A stretch of DNA of 49,207 nucleotides from Candidatus Bacteroides merdipullorum (GTDB lineage: Bacteria > Bacteroidota > Bacteroidia > Bacteroidales > Bacteroidaceae): assembly GCA_019116045.1 (NCBI GenBank), contig DXCK01000006.1, positions 1 to 49,207 on the forward strand, given 5' to 3'. How positions within the stretch are numbered: the first letter of the stretch is position 1; every line of letters starts with the position of its first letter. Below are positions 1-8,811 of the stretch, piece after piece. Under the pieces are notes generated by a model. It was given only the letters and a program-made list of their open reading frames with translations. It had not been told where the DNA came from and made no database searches. The position numbers were made by a program, and so were the translations under genes.

Positions 1-58
1 GGGGACAGCACATCACGCAGGCCAGCAGCGTGAATAATAATCGGGATGTCCGAATCAT
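1..58 (-). CDS. 5' end of an exported protein (partial, runs off left edge)
   Basis: Reading the minus strand from the ATG at 58-56 gives an open frame of 19 codons to the edge, beginning MIRTSRLLFTLLACVMCCP. A basic N-terminus followed by a hydrophobic stretch and cysteines looks like a signal peptide, possibly of a lipoprotein. A well-formed Bacteroidetes promoter lies upstream at 325-356 on the same strand, which supports a real gene. Function cannot be told. The call rests on a short peptide, so it is tentative. Confidence 0.45.
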   Translation of the reverse strand, partial: MIRTSRLLFTLLACVMCCP

Positions 59-129
59 AAATAGCATTTATTATAGGCAGGCACCGCACTTCAGAGAAGT
101 TTACGGGTCTGTTGTTTGTTTTTGTTTGC

Positions 130-277
130 CTAAAAGTTCGTCTAAAATTCATTTCCTCTGTCATTCCGAGCATTGTCGAAGAATCTCACTATGCGTATAA
201 GAAACGTTAGAGAGATGTTTCTACTCCGCTTCACTCTGCTCAACACGACAGAAAGAACGATTTTCAAACAGCCTAAG
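130..277 (-). repeat. MITE-like dispersed repeat, copy A
   Basis: Its reverse complement matches the copies at 9721-9900 and 33003-33187. Shared blocks include GTGTTGAGC, GAAGCGGAGT, GAAACATC, GCATAGTGAGATTC and ATGACAGAG. The ends are imperfect inverted repeats (CTAAAAGTT... and ...GCCTAAG). This copy lacks the inner C-rich/G-rich palindrome of the other two. There is no coding capacity. Confidence 0.7.
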
Positions 278-324
278 TAGTTATTGCTTGTTCACGTTAT
301 TTAGGTTTTCTCTAAATCACGTTA

Positions 325-356
325 CAAAATTATAGGTTACTTTCTAAACAACCAAA
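325..356 (-). promoter_or_regulatory. Bacteroidetes-type promoter for the left-edge gene
   Basis: On the minus strand a -33 TTTG (356-353) is separated by exactly 20 bases from a -7 TAATTTTG (332-325), a full match to the TTTG/TAnnTTTG consensus. The predicted transcript would have a leader of about 260 bases containing repeat copy A. Confidence 0.6.
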
Positions 357-532
357 TAAAACACCACAATTTTTCTCAATCAGACATCTTTCAGCGAAAG
401 ACAAGTACATGCCCGACAGAAACGCCGGACAAAAGTCACGCCTCGTCCGGACACAAAGCATGCTTCATGCGGACAAAAGAAAAACGCCTGCCACACGCCG
501 GAAAGCAAGCATTACAAGAAGGAAGAAAGAGA

Positions 533-3500
533 TTACAAAGCCTGATAAATGGCTTGCTGGATGCGCGTGCGGATATCGAGCTTCGAAAGCTTATTGTTCC
601 ACACATGAGGAAAGATTCGATTGGAAAGGAAAACATAGACCAGATGATTATCCGGGTCTACCCAGGCGCAAGTGCCTGTGAACCCTGTATGTCCATAGAC
701 CGAGGCCGGAGCCTCCTCACAACAAGGGCTACGGCGGGGATTACGTTTGTCGGGCTTGTCAAAGCCAAGTCCCCGGCGGCTGGTACGGGACAAAGTCGTA
801 GTAAACACCCGGCACGTCTCGGCACTGAGGAAGCGACGCCCGTTCCATTCGCCACCGTTCAGCAACATCTGATACAGCACAGCCTGTTCGTGGGCATTGG
901 AAAACAAACCCGCATTGCCCGACACACCACCCAAGAACGCCGCCGACTCATCATGCACGAACCCCTGCAACGTATCTTTCCGCAAAAAGCCATCTACCGA
1001 CGACGGGACAATGCGCACCGACTTCTCCCATGTCGAAGGACAGAAACCCGTATGCGTCAAACCCAAAGGACGATAAAATTCTTGTGCCAGAAACGCATCC
1101 ATCGGCATCCCGGCCCGCGCCTCGACCATCTGCTGCAAAAGGATGAAACCCACGCAACTATACCGGTAACGGCGACTCAGCAAAGGCGCTTCTACAATCT
1201 GCTGCAAACACACCTGCTTGAAACGGGGATTCAGCCACAGGCTATCGGCCAACTGGCACGTACACGAATCGGTACGCACCGCCGAAGTCAGTCCACGGCG
1301 GAAACGGAAAGAAGCATCGGCCCACGTCCGGGCACCGATACGTGCCGTATGCAACGAGTCGCGCCTCCCGCGAAACAAACCGCCCTTGCAACTTTCCTCG
1401 TCGATGGCTGCGCGGTAAAACAAGATGGTGGACGGCAGGCCCGATTCATGCAACAAAAGCTGCCGCACCGTGATGTTCTGTTTGTCTGTCCCCCGCAAAT
1501 AAGGCAGATAATCCGACACCCGGTCAGTCAAACTGATGCGTCCCCGGTCATACAGCTTCATCACCGCCAAAAGTGTCGCACTGGTCTTTGTCAATGACGC
1601 GATGTCATACACATCGTCCGGACGAACCTGCATCGTGTCAGCCCGCATCCCCCGGCCTCCCCGGTGCGTGCCGAAGGCTTTGTTGTAAATCTCCTGTCCG
1701 TCTTTCCAAACCACGACCTGGCAGCCCGGATAAGCTCCCTCGCGGACACCCTCGCAAGCAATCTGGTCAATCTTTTCCAGACGCGCGGCATCCACCCCCA
1801 ACTCCTTCAGCGAGCGAGGCGGTACCTCCGAAGGTAGGCAATCCACACCCTCGCCCGCCGCAAACCAACTGCCCACTGCCACAGACAAACGGCCGTCAGC
1901 CCCGGCACACCCCGTCAGCACATCCGCCGCCCGCCGTTGCATCTCCTCGTCAGACTGGTGTGCCTGCACCAACACATCGGGTCTCGACCCGAAATCACGC
2001 GGCACCTGCAATGCCGACACAAAGTTTACACAGACAGACGGAACTCCCTGCGGCAAAAAGCGGGTAAAAAACGGACGGTAAGCTTCCATCTTCCGCTCGG
2101 TCAGGCAAACCAGCAGGCATGGGTAAGCAGCCAGTTTCTTTTGCAGACTCCGCATGGCCTCCTCGGACATGCCTTTCGTCAGACGAAAAGCCACCGGATG
2201 CACCGCCTTCGACAATTCGTCCATAAAAGGAGCCAACGTCTCAGCCTCACCCACTTGCAAGACTGCCACACGGGCTTCCGCTCCCCCTAAAGGCAACAAT
2301 CCTCGGGTATCACCCGCCACGACTATTGATGCTTCCTTCAGCCGGCGCATCAAATCGCGTGCATGAGGCACATTCAGGCGCACATCCAAACCCGACAGAC
2401 GTATGTGAGGACGGCGTGTCAGCCCCAAAGCATATTTATAGGTCAACACCTTACGACATTTGCGGTCAATCTCGGCCTCTGTCAGTTCGCCGCTGCGCAC
2501 CGCCTTCCACACAGCCTCCAGCTCACCGGCTATGCTACGCGGTGCCAACAACATATCGTTCCCGGCCTTCAGGGCTTGCAAGCACAAATGTTCATGATTG
2601 GCAACACCCCGCATAGCCAGCGCGTCAGTAAAGACCAAGCCCTTAAATCCCAATTCGTCTTGCAGCAGTCCGCTCACAACCTTCTCCGAAAGCGATGCCG
2701 GCAGTCCGGCCTCATCTTCCAACACAGGCACCTCCAGATGCCCCACCATGATGCCACCCAATCCGGCATGAATCGCGCGGCGGAAAGGATACAGCTCTAC
2801 GCTGTCCAGGCGTTCGCGCGTGAAGGACAAGACAGGCAATGCTTTGTGGGAATCGACATTGGTATCACCATGCCCCGGGAAATGCTTGCTGACAGACAAG
2901 ACACCGCCACTTTCCAACCCACGGGAATAGGCCACCACCTTACGCCCCACTTCCACCGGATTCTCTCCGAAAGAACGTGTATTGATAACCGGATTTTCCG
3001 GATTGACATTCACATCGGCCACCGGAGCGAAATTGACCTGCACCCCCATTTCACGGCATTGCCGAGCCACCTCACGCCCGTATTCATACAATAGAGTATC
3101 GTTGCGAATACAACCCAGCACCATGTTGCGCGGAAACGAAGGAATCTCTTTCAGGCGCATGCCCAGCCCCCATTCCCCGTCAAAAGTCATAAGCAAGGGG
3201 ACAGCGGCCATTTGCTGGGCTTCATTGGTCAAAACCGCCTGATTCTGCACCAGCCCACCCGAAAAGAGCAATCCGCCCACCTTATACTCCCGCACCACCT
3301 TACGCAGCAAGTCCCGGTTCGCCTTGTCTGTCTGCGGAGCTATGGTATAGATAAACAACTGCCCGATACGCTCTTTCAGGCTCAGGCGACGCATCACAGA
3401 GTCTACCCACTGTCGGCACGGTTCGTTGCCTTGCAAAGATTCTACCAGCACCGGTACCTCGTGAGGCAACGGCAAAGAGTCAATGGGCAAGAAACGGCAC

Positions 3501-3583
3501 TGCGCTCCAAGCACTGCCGGCAGAGCACACAAGGCCAGCAAACACCATTTGGCCCAACGGCCTTTCTCTTTTTCCCGCATCAT
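533..3583 (-). CDS. GH3 beta-N-acetylglucosaminidase fused to a serine hydrolase (beta-lactamase-like)
   Basis: Exported fusion enzyme of 1016 residues. After a signal peptide (to about residue 28) comes a GH3 domain of the NagZ type: KHFPGHGDTNVDSH at about 233-246 supplies the His/Asp dyad and FTDALAM (D320) the nucleophile. A GH3 C-terminal domain follows, then a beta-lactamase/esterase-like domain with S663-x-x-K666 and HTG near 964. By family knowledge the GH3 part cleaves beta-linked N-acetylglucosamine; the second part could be a peptidase or esterase. The Tyr-loop motif reads YSC (807-809) rather than YSN/YSD. The start at 3583 is chosen because AAGGAGGAG precedes it and it overlaps the stop of the upstream gene as ATGA; a longer frame to 3790 would be embedded in that gene. 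Last gene of a four-gene operon. Confidence 0.85.
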   Translation of the reverse strand: MMREKEKGRWAKWCLLALCALPAVLGAQCRFLPIDSLPLPHEVPVLVESLQGNEPCRQWVDSVMRRLSLKERIGQLFIYTIAPQTDKANRDLLRKVVREYKVGGLLFSGGLVQNQAVLTNEAQQMAAVPLLMTFDGEWGLGMRLKEIPSFPRNMVLGCIRNDTLLYEYGREVARQCREMGVQVNFAPVADVNVNPENPVINTRSFGENPVEVGRKVVAYSRGLESGGVLSVSKHFPGHGDTNVDSHKALPVLSFTRERLDSVELYPFRRAIHAGLGGIMVGHLEVPVLEDEAGLPASLSEKVVSGLLQDELGFKGLVFTDALAMRGVANHEHLCLQALKAGNDMLLAPRSIAGELEAVWKAVRSGELTEAEIDRKCRKVLTYKYALGLTRRPHIRLSGLDVRLNVPHARDLMRRLKEASIVVAGDTRGLLPLGGAEARVAVLQVGEAETLAPFMDELSKAVHPVAFRLTKGMSEEAMRSLQKKLAAYPCLLVCLTERKMEAYRPFFTRFLPQGVPSVCVNFVSALQVPRDFGSRPDVLVQAHQSDEEMQRRAADVLTGCAGADGRLSVAVGSWFAAGEGVDCLPSEVPPRSLKELGVDAARLEKIDQIACEGVREGAYPGCQVVVWKDGQEIYNKAFGTHRGGRGMRADTMQVRPDDVYDIASLTKTSATLLAVMKLYDRGRISLTDRVSDYLPYLRGTDKQNITVRQLLLHESGLPSTILFYRAAIDEESCKGGLFRGRRDSLHTARIGARTWADASFRFRRGLTSAVRTDSCTCQLADSLWLNPRFKQVCLQQIVEAPLLSRRYRYSCVGFILLQQMVEARAGMPMDAFLAQEFYRPLGLTHTGFCPSTWEKSVRIVPSSVDGFLRKDTLQGFVHDESAAFLGGVSGNAGLFSNAHEQAVLYQMLLNGGEWNGRRFLSAETCRVFTTTLSRTSRRGLGFDKPDKRNPRRSPCCEEAPASVYGHTGFTGTCAWVDPDNHLVYVFLSNRIFPHVWNNKLSKLDIRTRIQQAIYQAL

Positions 3584-6297
3584 AAATTCTCCTCCTTCAC
3601 CAAACTTTTGAAAATCAGTTCCTGAATATCCGTACGAATGTCCATGTCGCTCAGCTTGGTATTCCATACATCCGGGCAAACACGGTTGCTGAGAAACACA
3701 TACACCGTACGGCTTCCCGGGTCGACCCAAGCACACGTTCCCGTGAATCCCGTATGCCCATACACCGCCTCCGGCGCAGAAGGGGCACAAGGGCTGCGCT
3801 TCACGATAGCGACATCCGGCTTATCAAAGCCCAATCCCCGACGACTGAGCAACGACTTCTCCGTAGTAAACAAACGGCAAGTCTCTTCGCTGAGGAACCG
3901 TTTGCCCTTCCACACGCCACCGTCCAGCAACATCTGGCAAAGGGCTGCAACCTCAGCAGCCGTCGAGAACAGACCCGCATGACCGGCCACGCCGCCCAAC
4001 AAGGCCGCCGCCTCATCGTGCACATATCCGCACAAGTCCTGTCGGCGCAAGAAATCATTAAAGACCGTCGGCATGATGTCTGCCTTCGGAAATTTCTCCA
4101 GCGGACAAAACAACGTGCGCTGCAAACCCATCGGTGCATAAAACTCCTTAGCCACATAAAGATCCAGGGGCAACTGAGTGATTTCTTCCACCACCTGTTG
4201 CAAGAGGATAAAGCCCAAATCGCTATACACATAGCGTCGCTCGCCCAACTTACACCGGGCTATCTCACGCAACATGGTCTGTTTGAAATCTCTGTCCAGC
4301 CACATGCCTTCGGCCACGTGCAATGTATGCCTGCCCGACGGTTTGTCTGCCATCAAGCCTTTGCGGAACTTGAAATCAGAGCTGTAATAGCTATGCTCAC
4401 TCACACGTGTCTGGTGCCATTCATCCGGCCAGCTTTGCGCATATGGCCCATGCACCGACCGGGGGTCGATGGCAGACAAATAAAAACGGATATAAGGGGG
4501 CAGTCCGGATTCATGCAACAACAAATCGCGGATGGTTATACGCCGTTTGTCCGTGCCACGCAACAACGGCAAATAGCTCGAAACGCGGTCTTCCAGCTTC
4601 AACCGTCCCTCGTCATACAGTTTCATCACTGCCAGCAACGTGGCCGTCACCTTGGTCAAGGATGCCAAGTCAAAAAGGTCAGTCGGACGCACGGCAGTCG
4701 TGTCCGTGTACGAATGGCTGCCAAAGCCCCTGTCATACACGGGATGTCCATCTTTCAGCACCAAAATCCGGCAACCGGGATAAGCGCCTGCCTCCAATCC
4801 CTTGCGGGCAATGTCATCTATGCCTTGCAACACGTACGACTTCATGCCATAATCGTCCGGCAACACGGCCACCGGCTCCATGCCCACCGTAATGTCACAA
4901 CCCGTGCCTTTGGGAAACTTTCTACCCACTGCAACCGAAAGACGGCCGCAGGCCTCGGCCTGAGCAAAAAGCACTTTCGCTATGCGCTGCTGCAAATCGG
5001 GTTCGGCCGAATGGGCCAACACCACGGCATTGGCCTGAGACAGAGCCGGCAACAGAAGCGGTAGCAAACGGCCGGACGTAAAGCAGACATAAACCAGCGG
5101 CGCCGGCAGGTTCAGTTCTCTCAAGAAATCCACGTCGGCTTCGCCCACATAATTGACACCTGCCAGGCTGACCACCACACGCCCAAACTCCTGCAACCGG
5201 CGGCGCATGGCCTTTTTTTCGCTTTCATCCGCGCCCCACGGCAAGCGAAAACAACGGATGTCGCCAGAATACTCTTGCATGGCCTTCACAAAAGCCGAAT
5301 CGTTTTCCTGGGCTCCCAGGCTCAACACGGCTATCCCCCGGCCATCAGAGGCAGGCGACAAGGGCAAAACGTCAAAATAATTGTTTAATACCGTGACAGC
5401 CTTCTCACGCAACTGCGCTGCCAAACGCCGGGCTTCGTCCGTGCCGATACGGAAACTCATGCCACTCACCTGCAATTTGCCCGGGCGCTGGTGCAACCCG
5501 GCACGATACTTACAAGTCAATACCTTGCGACAGCGTTCCCCGATATCTTCCTTCGTCAGCTTGCCGGACTTGAGGGCAGCATGCAGAGAGGCGACTGCCT
5601 CTTGGGCGTCCAACTCCAGGCGCACCATGTCACTGCCGGCCTCCAGACAATCGGCCGCTTCCGGATGGAGGACAGCAGAAGGCACCAGGCTATCGGCCAG
5701 CAGACATAAGTCTGAAGGCACAGACAACAGTCCTTCGCCCACCAGCCCCCGGGCATAAGCCTCCAGCGAAGCAGGCACCGAGGCCAGTTGTACATGCACG
5801 CCCAGCAGGCGGAGTTCGCGGCCTATTTCAGTTCCATATTCTTCCAGCAGACGGTCATCTGTGATGCACCCCAAAGCATTGCTATCCGGGAAACGAGGCT
5901 GTCCTTTCCGTCCTGTATCCAAGGTATTTCCTCCATCCACGGCCATCAGCAGGGGCACCCGCGCATCTTTCTGTGCCAGATTGGTCAACATGGCCTGTTC
6001 TTCTGCCGAGCCTTCGGCAAAAACAAGGCCTCCAATCTTGTATTTCTTCACCAGCGTACGCAAATGTTTGCGGGCAGCCTTATCTGTCCGGGTGGGGAAA
6101 GTGACCATCAGCAACTGCCCCACCTGTTCCTGGAGACTCAGTCCGTCCATGACCGAATCCACCCACTGGTTCATTTTCTCATCGACAGGTTTCGGAACAA
6201 TCACCCACCCCTCTTGCGCCATCAGTTGCAGAGGAGCTCCCCACAAAGCGGCCAAACCGGCCCATACAAACAGCCATACGATTCTCTTCATAAACAT
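3580..6297 (-). CDS. Paralogous GH3-like/serine hydrolase fusion with deleted GH3 catalytic core
   Basis: Exported protein of 905 residues, paralogue of the next gene downstream and 111 residues shorter. The missing sequence is in the GH3 domain: between LLGVHVQLASV (about 165-174) and CLEAGSDMV (about 217-225) the KHFPGHGD dyad and the FTDALAM nucleophile region are absent, in two deletions of roughly 27 and 85 residues. The frame stays open and flanking GH3 blocks are kept. The serine-hydrolase domain has intact motifs: S546-x-x-K549, YSDLGF and HTGFTGT. I infer an active serine hydrolase on a non-catalytic GH3 scaffold. Starts at 6297 or 6291 (MKR...) are both possible; AAAGGA lies upstream. 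Translationally coupled (ATGA) to the downstream paralogue. Confidence 0.85.
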   Translation of the reverse strand: MFMKRIVWLFVWAGLAALWGAPLQLMAQEGWVIVPKPVDEKMNQWVDSVMDGLSLQEQVGQLLMVTFPTRTDKAARKHLRTLVKKYKIGGLVFAEGSAEEQAMLTNLAQKDARVPLLMAVDGGNTLDTGRKGQPRFPDSNALGCITDDRLLEEYGTEIGRELRLLGVHVQLASVPASLEAYARGLVGEGLLSVPSDLCLLADSLVPSAVLHPEAADCLEAGSDMVRLELDAQEAVASLHAALKSGKLTKEDIGERCRKVLTCKYRAGLHQRPGKLQVSGMSFRIGTDEARRLAAQLREKAVTVLNNYFDVLPLSPASDGRGIAVLSLGAQENDSAFVKAMQEYSGDIRCFRLPWGADESEKKAMRRRLQEFGRVVVSLAGVNYVGEADVDFLRELNLPAPLVYVCFTSGRLLPLLLPALSQANAVVLAHSAEPDLQQRIAKVLFAQAEACGRLSVAVGRKFPKGTGCDITVGMEPVAVLPDDYGMKSYVLQGIDDIARKGLEAGAYPGCRILVLKDGHPVYDRGFGSHSYTDTTAVRPTDLFDLASLTKVTATLLAVMKLYDEGRLKLEDRVSSYLPLLRGTDKRRITIRDLLLHESGLPPYIRFYLSAIDPRSVHGPYAQSWPDEWHQTRVSEHSYYSSDFKFRKGLMADKPSGRHTLHVAEGMWLDRDFKQTMLREIARCKLGERRYVYSDLGFILLQQVVEEITQLPLDLYVAKEFYAPMGLQRTLFCPLEKFPKADIMPTVFNDFLRRQDLCGYVHDEAAALLGGVAGHAGLFSTAAEVAALCQMLLDGGVWKGKRFLSEETCRLFTTEKSLLSRRGLGFDKPDVAIVKRSPCAPSAPEAVYGHTGFTGTCAWVDPGSRTVYVFLSNRVCPDVWNTKLSDMDIRTDIQELIFKSLVKEENL

Positions 6298-6348
6298 CGT
6301 TTTCCTTTCTTTACTTTACATTTTACCATACACTATCTGCTGCCGGCC

Positions 6349-7200
6349 TCACTCTTTTTCCAACAACATTTTCAACTGTCCCACATAAGCCCCATTCTTT
6401 CCGGTGTGCATCAATGGGACATGGTCCCCGTCGGCATCGGGCAGCCAGGCAGGCTGTTCCAGGAAAGTATGCGTATGTCCACCCAATATCAAGTCGATGC
6501 CACGAGTACGGGCAGCCAATACTTCATCGCCCGGCACCTTTGAATCTATCCCCAACAGGCCCAAATGGGAAAGACAAATCACGACGTCACAACGCTCGGC
6601 CCCGCGCAACGTATCGACCACAGCCTGTGCCGTGACCACAGGGTCTTTATAGACAATCCCCTCGCAACGCGATGCCTGCACCAGCCCCTCCAACTGCGGA
6701 GAAAGCCCGAAGACGCCGATGCGCAATCCCCCACGCTCCAACACGACGTAGGGTTTTACCAACCCTTCGAGCACGGTGCCTGTCACGTCGTAGTTGGCAC
6801 ACACCACCGGGAAACAGGCCATCCGGTAGAGGCGGGCCATGTTTTCCAGTCCGAAGTCGAACTCATGATTGCCTATCGTCACGGCATCATAGCGCATCAG
6901 GTTCATCATCCGCACCTCCAGTTCGCCCTGGAAGAAGTTATAATAAGGCGTACCCTGCGAGAAGTCGCCCCCATCGAAAAGCAACATGTCCGGGTGTTCC
7001 TGCCTGAACTGTTTGACAAAAGCGATGCGGCGCAACACGCCCCCCAGCCCCGCCAGTTTATCGGCCGACTGCGGGTCGATGGGCTCTATGCTGCTATGGG
7101 TATCGCTCGTATGCAATATATCTAACTCTTTGGTCTGCTGGGCGAACAATGGCTGCGCAAGCATTGCCAGCCCCATCAAAATGAATCCTATCTGTTTCAT
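6349..7200 (-). CDS. Exported metallophosphatase (5'-nucleotidase N-terminal domain)
   Basis: About 283 residues after choosing the ATG at 7200, which opens a normal signal peptide (MKQIGFILMG...LFAQ); the ATG at 7221 is also possible. Calcineurin-like metal-binding motifs are plain: ILHTSDTHS, DGGDFSQGT, IGNHEFDFG, ICLSHLG and LGGHTHTF. This is the catalytic half of the UshA/5'-nucleotidase family, which dephosphorylates nucleotides outside the cytoplasm. The usual substrate-binding C-terminal domain is missing and is encoded by the preceding gene, whose stop is 16 bases before the alternative start. The two proteins probably act together. Confidence 0.88.
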   Translation of the reverse strand: MKQIGFILMGLAMLAQPLFAQQTKELDILHTSDTHSSIEPIDPQSADKLAGLGGVLRRIAFVKQFRQEHPDMLLFDGGDFSQGTPYYNFFQGELEVRMMNLMRYDAVTIGNHEFDFGLENMARLYRMACFPVVCANYDVTGTVLEGLVKPYVVLERGGLRIGVFGLSPQLEGLVQASRCEGIVYKDPVVTAQAVVDTLRGAERCDVVICLSHLGLLGIDSKVPGDEVLAARTRGIDLILGGHTHTFLEQPAWLPDADGDHVPLMHTGKNGAYVGQLKMLLEKE

Positions 7201-7237
7201 CCGGTTTTCTTGATTGGTCATCTATGTTTTTATTCAC

Positions 7238-8026
7238 TTATTTCGGCGCACTGCCGGTCAGGACAATTCGGCCTTCCATCCGAGCCGTTACAGCCTTCCC
7301 CTGCTTCGCCAGCCGCTCCACGTAGCCAATGAACAACGAGCGCAGCGTAGCATCGGGAGGACAGACGCTGCTCTCGGCCTGCCGCAACGCATACATGCCG
7401 TCATTCCCCTCGGCCAGATAATCCAACGTGGCCACGGTGTAAGTCCGTTCGTCATCCACCGGCTGTCCGCCCACAGATGCTTCCAAAAGGCGCCCGTCTT
7501 CCGACACCACCAGCTTCACGCCGCTCACGCCTTCGCCCCGGCGCACGGCGATGTTCTCGAACAGTTGCCTCAACACCCTTCCCTTCAGCGTCATTACACA
7601 CAACGTGTTTTCAAAGGGCAATATTTCGTAAACATTCTCCAGGGTAATGTCTCCGCGTGTCAGCGAACTACGCAAACCGCCCATATTCACCAAGCCCATG
7701 TCTGCCGGCCGGCCCAAGGTTTTTGCAGCAGCCTCGCGCAACACATCGGCAATCAAGTTAGACAACAGGCTTTCCGGCCGGCCCGCCTCCATAGACACGG
7801 CAGCCCTTCCCAACACATGCTGCATCGCACTGTCCACTTTGTTCACATAGGGAAGCAACAAAGCCACTGCCGCAGAATCGGGCCGGGCATCCCACGTGGA
7901 ATCCATCGCCACCAAGCGGCCTTCCACCTTCGTCACCTCGTATGCCGGACGGCAAGCGGCCAACAACAGGCACACCGCCAAAGCCATACCCGGCAGCAGA
8001 GATACAAATCCAATGTATTTCTTCAT
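7238..8026 (-). CDS. 5'-nucleotidase C-terminal domain lipoprotein
   Basis: A 262-residue lipoprotein: signal MKKYIGFVSL... with lipobox LAAC (Cys25). The remainder matches the 5'-nucleotidase C-terminal domain (GLVNMGGLRSSL, GDITLENVYEILPFEN, LKGRVLRQLFEN, YTVATLDYLAEGNDG), which in single-chain enzymes binds the nucleoside. The metallophosphatase domain is the next gene. The start at 8026 is set by the promoter at 8056-8087, which lies inside the longer open frame to 8086. First gene of the operon running down to 533. Confidence 0.87.
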   Translation of the reverse strand: MKKYIGFVSLLPGMALAVCLLLAACRPAYEVTKVEGRLVAMDSTWDARPDSAAVALLLPYVNKVDSAMQHVLGRAAVSMEAGRPESLLSNLIADVLREAAAKTLGRPADMGLVNMGGLRSSLTRGDITLENVYEILPFENTLCVMTLKGRVLRQLFENIAVRRGEGVSGVKLVVSEDGRLLEASVGGQPVDDERTYTVATLDYLAEGNDGMYALRQAESSVCPPDATLRSLFIGYVERLAKQGKAVTARMEGRIVLTGSAPK

Positions 8027-8055
8027 CTTGTTTACATGTTTTTTTAAATGCCGGA

Positions 8056-8087
8056 CAAAGGTAGTCATAAAAAAGAGGAAAATCAAA
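8056..8087 (-). promoter_or_regulatory. Promoter of the nucleotidase/GH3 operon
   Basis: Minus-strand -33 TTTG (8087-8084), 20-base spacer, -7 TACCTTTG (8063-8056): a full match to the Bacteroidetes consensus, about 30 bases before the chosen start at 8026. Confidence 0.7.
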
Positions 8088-8181
8088 TGAAGTTTACAGG
8101 CAAGTCGTTACAAAGTTCATCCAAACTCAAGGCATGCTCGAGTGATGTTCGTTTCTAAGAGCTCGAAAATAGAACGAACTT

Positions 8182-8239
8182 GGTACGAGCCGGGTACGAG
8201 CCGGGTACGACTCAGGTCTACCCCTGCCTGCCAGGGGTA
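8182..8239. repeat. 11-bp direct repeat next to a perfect 8-bp hairpin
   Basis: GGTACGAGCCG occurs at 8182-8192 and 8193-8203, with a third partial copy (GGTACGACTC) at 8204-8213. A perfect hairpin follows, TACCCCTG (8219-8226) and CAGGGGTA (8232-8239) with a 5-base loop. There is no U-run, so it is not an ordinary terminator. Confidence 0.6.
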
Positions 8240-8349
8240 AATATACCGGGGAGAACACGGATTTACCACAGAACATTCCATAAAAAAAGCGGACATTTTT
8301 CTTCCTGAGAAAATCTTGCAAGAAAAAAAACCGCAAATGAAAAACTTTC

Positions 8350-8357
8350 TATCTTTG
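8350..8357 (+). promoter_or_regulatory. -7 element for the small membrane protein
   Basis: TATCTTTG matches the -7 consensus and lies 25 bases before the start codon at 8383. No good TTTG is seen at the expected -33 spacing. Confidence 0.45.
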
Positions 8358-8382
8358 TGGCTGGGTTTCATCTATACATATC

Positions 8383-8811
8383 ATGAGAATAAAAGACAAA
8401 AGATTCGGGATATGGGAAGGCATGATGCTGCTGTGCGGACTTCTGTCTGCCTGGCTCTATGCCTTAAACTTCGGCATTAGCCTGAGACTGATTCCTGCGA
8501 CAGTGCTGTGTTACGTGATAAGCTGCTTAGCGGGCGGCAGCATCGCATGGTTGGTCCACAAAGGCAACAGCGGTTGGAAACGGGCCGGCTATACCTTTCT
8601 ATTTGCCACCCTTGCCTATGGCGTCATAGAGGCGGCTATTCGAGTTTTGTTCCCAAATCCTTATGGCGATTGGCAGGGTTTATTCGCCGACGCCCTTCTT
8701 TACTGGGGTTTGGCCTCGCTGTTGCCCATCCTTCTGTTTTCGTTTTTGGCCAAACTTTTTTTCAGAACCGGGAAGTCGAGAAAAGATGAAAACGAAATTG
8801 TGGGCGAATAA
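8383..8811 (+). CDS. Small membrane protein of unknown function
   Basis: 142 residues with about four hydrophobic segments (roughly 13-32, 38-58, 68-88 and 102-126) and a charged C-terminus (TGKSRKDENEIVGE). No family recognised. It is preceded by its own -7 element and followed within about 120 bases by rplS, which has a separate promoter; cotranscription is possible but not shown. Confidence is for it being a real gene. Confidence 0.7.
   Translation: MRIKDKRFGIWEGMMLLCGLLSAWLYALNFGISLRLIPATVLCYVISCLAGGSIAWLVHKGNSGWKRAGYTFLFATLAYGVIEAAIRVLFPNPYGDWQGLFADALLYWGLASLLPILLFSFLAKLFFRTGKSRKDENEIVGE

Larger units (their letters stand above)
59..532. other. Intergenic region upstream of the partial left-edge gene
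   Basis: No credible gene here. It holds a copy of the MITE-like repeat (130-277) and a minus-strand promoter (325-356), so the repeat falls in the predicted 5' leader of the left-edge gene. The rest, up to the stop codon of the GH3 gene at 533, shows no clear terminator hairpin. Confidence 0.6.
8027..8382. other. Divergent intergenic region
   Basis: No gene seen. It holds a strong minus-strand promoter (8056-8087), an 11-bp direct repeat and hairpin (8182-8239), and a weaker plus-strand promoter (8350-8357). Confidence 0.6.

Noticed and set aside
3584..3790. N-terminal extension of the GH3 fusion up to 3790
   Set aside because: It lies wholly inside the upstream gene in another frame; the ATGA overlap with AAGGAGGAG sets the start at 3583.
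8027..8086. Longer start for the 5'-nucleotidase C-terminal lipoprotein
   Set aside because: The promoter at 8056-8087 lies inside it, and the lipoprotein signal begins at 8026.
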